This document shows, in pieces, positions 1-4,750 of a stretch of DNA of 5,819 nt; within the stretch, counting starts at the first letter, position 1, and the number at the start of each line of letters is the position of its first letter. Position numbers and translations under genes: made by a program. The notes under the pieces are model-generated. The model did not search any database, had not been told where the DNA came from, and saw only the letters and a program-made list of their open reading frames with translations. Origin of the DNA: Clostridioides sp. (GTDB lineage: Bacteria; Bacillota; Clostridia; Peptostreptococcales; Peptostreptococcaceae); NCBI GenBank assembly GCA_031272305.1, contig JAISUA010000037.1:1-5819 (forward strand). Direction: 5' to 3'.

Positions 1-664
1 AAATCTTACCATCTCTTAAAAAAAATATCTTTTGGCAAAAACTTGCTGCAAAAGCATCGTGTGTTACCATAAAAATTGTTGACTTTCTTTTTTCAACAAG
101 ATATTCAAATGACCTCAAAAGGTTTATAGCTGATTTTGAATCCAACGCTCCAGTAGGTTCGTCTGCCATAATTATCGAAGGATCGTTTACTATTGCTCTT
201 GCACATGTAACCCTCTGCTTCTGTCCACCTGATATTTGAATTGGATATTTGTCCAATATATCATCTATTCCAAGAATAGTTGCTATATCTTTTACTTTTT
301 CATCAATAACATCTATCTTTTCTTTTAATAAAGCAAGTGAAAGTGCTATGTTTTCATAAATTGTCAACGTGTCTAAGAGATTAAAATCTTGAAATACAAA
401 TCCTAACTCTTCTCTTCTAAACTTTGACAACTCCTCTTGATCCATTTGAGTTATATCTTTTTCATTTATAAACACAGAGCCAGCTGTAGGAAAATCTATA
501 GTGGAAATACAGTTTAGCAAAGTTGTCTTTCCACTTCCTGATGCTCCCATAATTCCTACAAACTCTCCTCTTTCAATTGAAAAATTAACTCCTGAAAGTA
601 CTTTAGTTAAATTGTTTCTTACGCCATAATATTTTTGTAAATTGACAACTTTTAAAACCTCCAA
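1..664 (-). CDS. bceA: BceA/MacB-type ABC transporter ATP-binding protein (3' end beyond window)
   Basis: This is the ATPase subunit of an ABC transporter. Proteins of this class pair with an FtsX-like BceB permease at the inner membrane and, with a two-component system, sense and relieve cell-wall-targeting peptide antibiotics. The 221 visible residues contain a full nucleotide-binding domain: Walker A GASGSGKTT at 40-48, Q-loop Q92 in FVFQDFNLLD, signature SGGQKQR at 145-151, Walker B IIMADEP at 164-170, D-loop GALD at 172-175 and switch H202 in MVTHD. Only about 30 C-terminal residues should be missing, judging from the usual length near 250. The start is a TTG codon at 662-664, eight bases after AGGAGG. 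No ATG lies nearby in frame, and the in-phase reading begins with residues EVLKVVNLQKYYG. The permease gene should follow just outside the left edge. The family is certain. The Bce-type subgroup rests on the sequence style and on the kinase/regulator pair at 2591-4560. The substrate is unknown. Confidence 0.94.
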   Translation of the reverse strand, partial: MEVLKVVNLQKYYGVRNNLTKVLSGVNFSIERGEFVGIMGASGSGKTTLLNCISTIDFPTAGSVFINEKDITQMDQEELSKFRREELGFVFQDFNLLDTLTIYENIALSLALLKEKIDVIDEKVKDIATILGIDDILDKYPIQISGGQKQRVTCARAIVNDPSIIMADEPTGALDSKSAINLLRSFEYLVEKRKSTIFMVTHDAFAASFCQKIFFLRDGKI

Positions 665-672
665 TTCAAACT

Positions 673-678
673 CCTCCT
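673..678 (-). promoter_or_regulatory. Ribosome binding site fixing the TTG start of the ABC ATPase
   Basis: AGGAGG on the minus strand lies eight bases before the TTG at 662-664. It decides the start, because the other nearby TTG (in TTTGAA) runs into a stop after five codons. The stop codon of the small upstream reading frame (677-811) lies inside this site, which would allow translational coupling if that frame is translated. Confidence 0.8.
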
Positions 679-811
679 AACTGAATTTGATCTTTTTTAT
701 TCTTTTTTGCTTTGTTTTTATATTTCTGTTTGTGTTTTGTTTTTTATTTCTGTTTATGTTTTGTTTTTTATTTCTGTTTATGTTTTTGATCTTGTTTCTA
801 TTTTTCTTCAT
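677..811 (-). CDS. Possible 44-residue lysine/asparagine-rich leader peptide (doubtful)
   Basis: An open frame begins at ATG (809-811) and ends at TAG (677-679), inside the ribosome binding site of the ABC ATPase gene. The predicted peptide has no acidic residues and is very rich in Lys, Asn, Arg and Gln. It contains an eight-residue repeat close to NRNKKQNI, encoded by the 24-bp tandem repeat. It lies in the presumed 5' leader of the transporter mRNA, downstream of the promoter proposed at 875-903. Against it: no recognisable ribosome binding site precedes the ATG, composition is low-complexity, and a 24-bp repeat that is open once stays open in every copy. It resembles no family I know. It could be a regulatory leader peptide or simply an A-rich untranslated leader. 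Confidence 0.25.
   Translation of the reverse strand: MKKNRNKIKNINRNKKQNINRNKKQNTNRNIKTKQKRIKKIKFS
723..794. repeat. 24-bp tandem repeat in the ABC ATPase leader
   Basis: The unit TTTCTGTTTATG followed by TTTTGTTTTTTA recurs with a period of exactly 24 bp from 723, 747 and 771. The third copy is partly diverged, and TTTC recurs in register at 795. The first copy differs at one base in the part GTTTGTG versus GTTTATG. The minus-strand transcript would be A-rich and largely unstructured here. The period is a multiple of three, so both strands stay open in some frames. Confidence 0.9.
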
Positions 812-874
812 TTACAAATATCATATTCATACATCTTGCTTATTTAATGTATTTCCTATTCAATCTATAACTAT

Positions 875-903
875 ATTATAAATCATATAAAATATCGTGC
901 CAT
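875..903 (-). promoter_or_regulatory. Candidate sigma-A-type promoter for the ABC transporter operon
   Basis: On the minus strand a perfect -10 box TATAAT (875-880) follows a -35-like ATGGCA (898-903) with a 17-bp spacer. The -35 matches four of six consensus bases, as expected for a promoter that needs an activator. The predicted start would be near 868, giving a leader of about 200 nt. The palindrome at 922-939 ends 18 bp upstream of the -35, so its centre is about 62 bp before the predicted start. An alternative pairing, TTCGTA-N17-GATATT slightly further upstream, cannot be excluded. Confidence 0.5.
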
Positions 904-921
904 AGAAAAATATTACGAATG

Positions 922-939
922 CCTTACACTTTTGTAAGG
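922..939 (-). promoter_or_regulatory. Candidate BceR-type operator upstream of the ABC ATPase
   Basis: CCTTACA-N4-TGTAAGG is a perfect inverted repeat with 7-bp arms. It contains TTACA-N4-TGTAA, which matches the TNACA-N4-TGTAA core that I recall being reported for BceR-like regulators. It lies just upstream of the candidate promoter at 875-903, in the position of an activator site, and a BceR-like regulator is encoded at 3892-4560. On the plus strand a short T-rich stretch follows, so it could also be read as a weak terminator, but no plus-strand gene lies upstream to need one. Confidence 0.6.
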
Positions 940-961
940 TTTCTTTTTAGGCTCTGTAATA

Positions 962-1085
962 TTTAAGTGTATAGTGTCATAAAAATTACTTTACAATGTT
1001 TAAGTTTGTAGCGTCATAAAAATTGCTTTACAATGTTTAAGTGTATAGTGTCATAAAAATTACTTTACAATGTTTAAGTTTGTAG
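962..1085. repeat. 37-bp tandem repeat with 74-bp higher-order period
   Basis: Units start at 962, 999, 1036 and 1073, all exactly 37 bp apart, each opening with TTTAAG. Units 1 and 3 are identical. Units 2 and 4 share a second version that differs from units 1 and 3 at four positions in the full copy, and unit 4 breaks off after 13 bases. The array therefore grew by duplication of a diverged 74-bp dimer. No unique spacers separate the units, so it is not a CRISPR array. It sits directly upstream of the transporter operator and promoter. Each full unit carries a TTTACA hexamer. Confidence 0.95.
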
Positions 1086-1126
1086 TTTACTTTCCAACAT
1101 CTAGTATTTACCTATATAGTACACAA

Positions 1127-1158
1127 AAAAAGTAGGCTGATTTTACAGCCTACTTTTT
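1127..1158 (-). terminator. Intrinsic terminator of the propeller gene
   Basis: A 13-bp perfect stem (1127-1139 with 1146-1158) contains the G/C-containing core GTAGGCTG/CAGCCTAC and a six-base loop. It begins 32 bp past the stop of the propeller gene, and on the minus strand it is followed by a run of seven T. It should separate the propeller transcript from the transporter operon. The A/T part of the stem makes it able to work on the plus strand too, although there is no gene there to need it. Confidence 0.9.
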
Positions 1159-1190
1159 ACTAAAAACTATTCTATTTACTAAAAATCATT

Positions 1191-2450
1191 CTATCTGATT
1201 ATTCCTCTTAATCTAAGGAAATTTATAAGAGTATTACTACTTTGATTGCATATTATATCCATTTCACTTGGTTGTGTTCCAACAGCAACAGTTTTTATAA
1301 CTGTATTTGTTGTTGTGTCTACTATTGATAAAGTATCTGAACCTGTGTTTGCTACATACAAACGGTCTGCATTTTTATCTACTAAAAGTCCAAATGGATA
1401 TCCATTTGCATCTATAGTACAAATAATTGTATTTGTTGTTGTGTCTATTACAGAAACACTATTTCCTACAGAATTAGAAACATAAAGCAAATTGCTATCA
1501 CCATCAAGTACTTCTTTTACTGGAACACTTCCAACAGCTATAGTTGTAACCATATTACCTGTGTTAGTATCTACTACATATATCATATTATTATTCATAT
1601 CTGCTACATAATCTAAACCTGTAGTTGGATTTACAACAACTGATGATGGAATACCACTAACAGGATATGTCGCAATTACTGTATTCGTTAATGTGTCTAT
1701 AACAGATATCTCATTAGAACCTGAATCTGAAACATATGCTAAATTTTTAGTAGGGTCAATAGCCATTTCTGATGGACTAGTTCCTACTCCTATAGTACAT
1801 ATAACAGTGTTTGTAGAAGGATCAACAACAGATATACTATTTGAGTCTGTATTTACTACGTATACTACATTTTTTGTAGAATCGTAATAAATTGAAGATG
1901 GCTTAGTACCAACTGATATAGTACATACAATTGTATTTGTATTTGAATTTATTACAGATATATTATTTGTTCCTGAATTTGTTACATAAATTAAATTTGA
2001 ACCTACTGCAACCACATCTACTGGATTAGTTCCAACTGGTATAGTAGCTATTATATCATCTGTTTGTGTGTCAAGTACTGTCACATTATTTGATCCATAA
2101 TTAGCTAAATATACGCTACATGTTGTTCCAACTGGACAAGTACATACTCCTGTTGCTCCTGTTGGTCCTGTTGCTCCTTTTATTACATATGAGAAATGAA
2201 TTAGATTTTTAGCAACTATACATGCCAACTCATTCAAAAGAGCTGGATTTCTTCTCAAAGCACACATTATTTCTTCTACTATATGATTTGAACATCCATC
2301 TGAACATCCATCTGAACATCCACATGATGTTTGACAATTATTGTATATTAGACAACTATTACATCTATTTTTGTGTCTGTGACTGCAAGCGTTGTTTGAA
2401 CAACTAGTGCCACAATTATTGCAACCTCTATTACTAAAATGATTATACAT
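1191..2450 (-). CDS. Cys-rich, collagen-like-linker, YVTN seven-bladed beta-propeller protein
   Basis: This 419-residue protein has three parts. Residues 1-53 are rich in Cys (11, at 10, 13, 17, 22, 30, 33, 39, 43, 45, 49 and 53), Asn and Ser. Residues 56-90 look like a helical segment. A short collagen-like stretch, GATGPTGATG at 92-101, leads into seven repeats of the 40-residue YVTN type, beginning at Tyr114, 155, 197, 239, 281, 323 and 365 (41-42 residues apart) and ending in patterns such as VGTxP. Seven repeats make one closed propeller. There is no signal peptide, membrane segment or LPXTG-like anchor. Cys-rich plus GXX regions without a signal peptide are typical of spore-coat or exosporium proteins, so a spore-surface role is plausible but inferred. 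The ATG at 2450 follows AGGAGG at a ten-base distance. A candidate promoter lies at 2527-2556 and a terminator at 1127-1158, so the gene may be its own transcription unit. Confidence 0.9.
   Translation of the reverse strand: MYNHFSNRGCNNCGTSCSNNACSHRHKNRCNSCLIYNNCQTSCGCSDGCSDGCSNHIVEEIMCALRRNPALLNELACIVAKNLIHFSYVIKGATGPTGATGVCTCPVGTTCSVYLANYGSNNVTVLDTQTDDIIATIPVGTNPVDVVAVGSNLIYVTNSGTNNISVINSNTNTIVCTISVGTKPSSIYYDSTKNVVYVVNTDSNSISVVDPSTNTVICTIGVGTSPSEMAIDPTKNLAYVSDSGSNEISVIDTLTNTVIATYPVSGIPSSVVVNPTTGLDYVADMNNNMIYVVDTNTGNMVTTIAVGSVPVKEVLDGDSNLLYVSNSVGNSVSVIDTTTNTIICTIDANGYPFGLLVDKNADRLYVANTGSDTLSIVDTTTNTVIKTVAVGTQPSEMDIICNQSSNTLINFLRLRGIIR
2290..2321. repeat. 12-bp tandem repeat inside the Cys-rich region
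   Basis: The unit GAACATCCATCT on the plus strand occurs twice (2290-2301 and 2302-2313), with a third partial copy (2314-2321). It encodes the four-residue motif SDGC repeated at residues 46-53 of the propeller protein. The copies are identical, so copy number may vary and would add or remove Cys residues in frame. Confidence 0.9.
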
Positions 2451-2495
2451 GAAAACAATTCCTCCTAAATAAAGATTTGTTCACTATATATATAT

Positions 2496-2511
2496 TTTTT
2501 TAGCTAAAAAA
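2496..2511. repeat. 16-bp perfect palindrome in the propeller gene leader
   Basis: TTTTTTAGCTAAAAAA is fully self-complementary and lies between the candidate promoter (2527-2556) and the ribosome binding site of the propeller gene, next to an alternating AT tract at about 2485-2495. It may be an operator or only A/T-rich sequence. With just four non-homopolymer bases the evidence is weak. Confidence 0.5.
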
Positions 2512-2598
2512 TGTTACAAATTATCCTCTATAACACAAAAAATTCTATCTTGTCAAACCTTTCTCTAAGTAAACTTTTAATCAAAAAATGTTACAAAT
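2506..2598. repeat. Pair of 16-bp direct repeats around the kinase/propeller junction
   Basis: AAAAAATGTTACAAAT occurs at 2506-2521 and again at 2583-2598, 77 bp apart. The right copy contains the stop codon of the histidine kinase, and the left copy covers the predicted transcription start of the propeller gene. The repeat could be a pair of regulator half-sites or the trace of a duplication or insertion. The sequence alone does not say which. Confidence 0.7.
2527..2556 (-). promoter_or_regulatory. Candidate sigma-A-type promoter for the propeller gene
   Basis: On the minus strand a perfect -35 TTGACA (2551-2556) is followed after 18 bp by TATAGA (2527-2532), or after 17 bp by TTATAG. Transcription would start near 2520, giving a leader of about 70 nt before the ATG at 2450. 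I saw no convincing sporulation-sigma promoter in the same gap, which is a point against strictly late-sporulation expression. Confidence 0.55.
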
Positions 2599-3847
2599 CA
2601 TAATTTACATTACTAACTGGAAATACTATTTCAATTGTTGTTCCTTCATTGTATGTTGAGTAAATACACACATTTAGTCCCAATTTCAAACATAACTTTT
2701 TGCATAGATAAAGTCCCATTCCTGTCGATTTTCCAAAAATTCTACCATTCTCTCCAGTGAATCCTTTATCGAACACTCTGTGCAAATCTTTTTCTAAAAT
2801 TCCTACTCCATCATCTCTAATAAACAACGAAATACTATTTTCATTATTTTTATGTGTAAAATAGAGATTTTTAGACTTATATTTAACTGAATTATCTATA
2901 AGTTGTCTTAAAATAAACTCTAGCCATTTTTTATCAGTAAACACTATATCTAATAATCCATCTTTGTGAATACCTATTTTGTTTGCAATCAAATGTCGTG
3001 CATTTTTTTTCACTGCATCATTTACAATTTCTTCAAGAGTTACTTTTTTGATAGAATAATCCTTTTCTATACTGTCGCTTCGAGCATAAAAAAGAGCTTG
3101 TTCAACAAAAAAGTCTATTCTATTTAACTCTTCTAAAATATTTTGATAATCTTCTTTTTTAAAAAATGAAGTATAATTTTGTGAATCATCATTAGTATCT
3201 TCTTTTTTTAAAAATGAAACATAATTTTGTGAATCATCATTAGTATCTTCTTTTTTATTTATAGTTTTTATATTTTCGCTATTATTACTGTTATTTTTAT
3301 TTTCATTATTAATGATACTATTATTTTTACTTTCATTATTAATAATATGTGTTTTGTATTCATATGTTTTGTATTCATATGTTTTATATTTATGTGTATT
3401 GATACTATTTTTCTTATTTTCACAAATTAATTTTGCAGCAGCTATAGGAGTCTTTATCTCGTGAACCCAAAGTTCAATATACTCTCTATATTCTTCTGAT
3501 GAAATTTGATATTTTGCAATCTCATCATTCATAGACTTAGAACAAGATCTTAATGTATCATACATAATTTCGCCTTCAAAAAAATCTGCTTTTTCAATGA
3601 TTTCACTCAAGAGATATTTTTTATCAAGCTCTTTTAATATATTTGTCAACTCATCATAGTATTTTTTCTTCGAAAAATATTCAGGTAACAACGAACACAA
3701 TCCTATAACTACTATCATAAGTGTGATGTATATAGAAAAATAAAAATTTTTCTGAATAAATGAAATCGTAACAGCACTAAAAAGTGCAAAGAAAATTATT
3801 ATTGAAATAGGAAAAATTCTATCTCGAATAAATCTACTAAACTTCAT
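2591..3847 (-). CDS. bceS: BceS-like intramembrane-sensing histidine kinase with a repeat-expanded DHp loop
   Basis: This membrane sensor kinase phosphorylates the regulator encoded just upstream (3892-4560). Family members have almost no extracellular part and detect peptide antibiotics through the BceAB transporter. Two hydrophobic helices lie at about 12-32 and 36-55 with only a few residues between them. Next come a cytoplasmic linker, the phospho-acceptor H129 in WVHEIKTP, the second dimerisation helix around 234-256 (ELNRIDFFVEQALFYAR), N319 in the N-box LRQLIDNSVKYK, the G1 box DDGVGI at 345-350, the F-box near 359-365 and the G2 box GKSTGMGLYL at 372-381. All catalytic motifs look intact. 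At 418 residues it is about 85 longer than B. subtilis BceS. The excess is a low-complexity insert of tandem repeats at about 146-233, between the two dimerisation helices. The ATG follows AGGAGGG at a good distance, and 44 bp separate it from the regulator gene, so the two are co-transcribed. Confidence 0.96.
   Translation of the reverse strand: MKFSRFIRDRIFPISIIIFFALFSAVTISFIQKNFYFSIYITLMIVVIGLCSLLPEYFSKKKYYDELTNILKELDKKYLLSEIIEKADFFEGEIMYDTLRSCSKSMNDEIAKYQISSEEYREYIELWVHEIKTPIAAAKLICENKKNSINTHKYKTYEYKTYEYKTHIINNESKNNSIINNENKNNSNNSENIKTINKKEDTNDDSQNYVSFLKKEDTNDDSQNYTSFFKKEDYQNILEELNRIDFFVEQALFYARSDSIEKDYSIKKVTLEEIVNDAVKKNARHLIANKIGIHKDGLLDIVFTDKKWLEFILRQLIDNSVKYKSKNLYFTHKNNENSISLFIRDDGVGILEKDLHRVFDKGFTGENGRIFGKSTGMGLYLCKKLCLKLGLNVCIYSTYNEGTTIEIVFPVSNVNYDL
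3149..3256. repeat. 48-bp tandem repeat in the kinase gene
   Basis: Two copies of a 48-bp unit encode KKEDTNDDSQNYVSFL (198-213) and KKEDTNDDSQNYTSFF (214-229), followed by a third start, KKED (230-233). The copies differ at only a few positions, which implies a recent in-frame duplication. The encoded stretch is acidic and polar and is probably disordered. Confidence 0.92.
3287..3346. repeat. 30-bp tandem repeat in the kinase gene
   Basis: Two 30-bp units encode IINNESKNNS (168-177) and IINNENKNNS (178-187) of the histidine kinase, followed by a further degenerate Asn/Ser-rich stretch. The reading frame is kept. Confidence 0.88.
3350..3388. repeat. 15-bp tandem repeat in the kinase gene
   Basis: A 15-bp unit encoding YKTYE is present twice, plus a partial third copy (YKT), at residues 154-166 of the histidine kinase. 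It is the first of three adjacent in-frame repeat families that fill the loop between the two dimerisation helices. Confidence 0.9.
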
Positions 3848-3891
3848 GAGCTATACCCTCCTATTCTCTTCGAAGTGTTTCACTTTCAAGT

Positions 3892-4560
3892 TTATAATAG
3901 TGAATATCCAAGACCTCTCCTTGTTTTTATTATATCCTCACATCCTATTTCAGATAATTTTTTTCTCAAACGAGTTATATTCACTGTTAACGTATTATCA
4001 TCTATAAATAAATCCGACTGCCAAAGTGCGTTCATAATCTCATCTCTAGGTACTATTTCGCCTTGATTCTCTATTAAAATTTCTAGTATTCTAAGTTCAT
4101 TCTTTGTAAGTTCAATATTTTCGTCACCATAATAAGCAATACTTTTGCCTACATCAAGAGAAATTCCTCCATAACTAAGTAACCTTGTATTATTTACATC
4201 ATATACTCTAGCTAGAAGTGACGAAATCTTTGCAAGTAATATTTGAATATTATAAGGTTTTTTGACAAAGAAATCTGCTCCTAAATTCAAACTCATCAGC
4301 TCATCGATCTCACTATCTCTGCTTGTAACGACTATAATAGGTACTGTTGATTTTTTTCTGATTTCTCTACAAACATAATATCCATCGTACACAGGTAAGT
4401 TTAAATCCAGTAGAATTAGATGAGGATTTGACTTGATTGCAAAACTTGCAACATCACTAAAATCATCTGTAGTATCAACACTATATCCGTTTTTTTCTAG
4501 CATAAATTTTAGCTCTTCTCTGATGACTTGATTATCTTCAATAATTAAAATCTTGTACAT
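3892..4560 (-). CDS. bceR: BceR-like OmpR-family response regulator
   Basis: This DNA-binding response regulator is the partner of the histidine kinase encoded 44 bp downstream. The receiver domain (about 1-118) shows the acidic pair E8/D9, phospho-acceptor D52 in LILLDLNLP, T79 in VVTSRD and K101 in KKPYN. The winged-helix domain (about 127-222) has the recognition-helix region DDNTLTVNITRLRKKL at 187-202 and the wing KTRRGLGYSL near the end. At 222 residues it has the usual length for the family. The ATG at 4560 follows AGGAG at seven bases. The likely target is the palindrome at 922-939 upstream of the ABC ATPase gene. I found no copy of that palindrome upstream of the regulator itself. 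Family assignment is firm. The Bce-type name rests on the partner kinase and the nearby ATPase. Confidence 0.96.
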   Translation of the reverse strand: MYKILIIEDNQVIREELKFMLEKNGYSVDTTDDFSDVASFAIKSNPHLILLDLNLPVYDGYYVCREIRKKSTVPIIVVTSRDSEIDELMSLNLGADFFVKKPYNIQILLAKISSLLARVYDVNNTRLLSYGGISLDVGKSIAYYGDENIELTKNELRILEILIENQGEIVPRDEIMNALWQSDLFIDDNTLTVNITRLRKKLSEIGCEDIIKTRRGLGYSLL

Positions 4561-4590
4561 TCAATCACTCCTATAGAAATTAATCTCTTG

Positions 4591-4747
4591 TTCTCATAAT
4601 AAGACTTATCATCACTTAAATAAAATCTAATGAGATAAGTCTTGAAAGAAGTGAGATAGAAAATCTTTGATTTTCGTTATCGAACTTCCCTACGTGGTTC
4701 GAAGCGTGAAAAACTTCGTTTTTCTTCATATACGCTTCTCATAATAA
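4591..4747. repeat. Palindrome-rich intergenic element bounded by 12-bp direct repeats
   Basis: The gap between ptb and the regulator gene is filled by a 157-bp element bounded by identical TTCTCATAATAA copies at 4591-4602 and 4736-4747. Inside are several perfect inverted repeats. The 10-bp arms 4601-4610/4634-4643 enclose a 23-base loop. The 7-bp arms 4659-4665/4669-4675 form a tight hairpin extended by four more pairs after a bulge (4655-4681). TCGAAC at 4680-4685 pairs with GTTCGA at 4697-4702. A nested structure has outer arms 4701-4707/4732-4738 and inner arms 4708-4714/4718-4724. No open frame of note is present, and no hairpin is followed by a proper T-run on the minus strand, so it is not a standard terminator. 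A non-autonomous mobile repeat (MITE-like) or a structured intergenic repeat fits best. The mobile origin is inference. Confidence 0.75.
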
Positions 4748-4750
4748 TTT

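Larger units (their letters stand above)
665..1190. other. 526-bp intergenic region between propeller gene and ABC ATPase
   Basis: No established gene lies here. From right to left it holds a terminator hairpin (1127-1158), a 37-bp tandem repeat (962-1085), a palindromic operator candidate (922-939), a candidate promoter (875-903), a 24-bp tandem repeat with a doubtful 44-residue frame (677-811) and the ATPase ribosome binding site (673-678). All of these make sense as the control region of the leftward transporter operon. Confidence 0.85.

Noticed and set aside
687..881. Plus-strand Phe/Leu-rich 64-residue frame that looks like a membrane peptide
   Set aside because: It is the antisense reading of the A-rich 24-bp repeat, starts at TTG, has no ribosome binding site and no plus-strand neighbours.
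922..939. Plus-strand intrinsic terminator
   Set aside because: The stem is only 7 bp with an imperfect T-run, and no gene on the plus strand ends before it. An operator for the minus-strand promoter fits better.
962..1085. CRISPR array
   Set aside because: The 37-bp units are directly adjacent with no unique spacers, and no cas genes are visible.
1246..2407. Plus-strand frames of 61-79 codons opposite the propeller gene
   Set aside because: They are shadows of the repeated propeller codons on the minus strand; no ribosome binding sites and no recognisable domains.
3863..3885. Small AAGTG-TTT-CACTT inverted repeat between regulator and kinase genes
   Set aside because: Five-base arms are too short to support a regulatory claim, and the two genes clearly form one operon.
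4561..4640. Promoter for the regulator/kinase pair inside the element (TATTAT near the left end)
   Set aside because: No -35 with more than a weak match lies at the right spacing, so I did not annotate it.
4591..4747. Simple terminator of ptb
   Set aside because: None of the hairpins is followed by a proper run of T on the minus strand, and the number of stems exceeds what a terminator needs.
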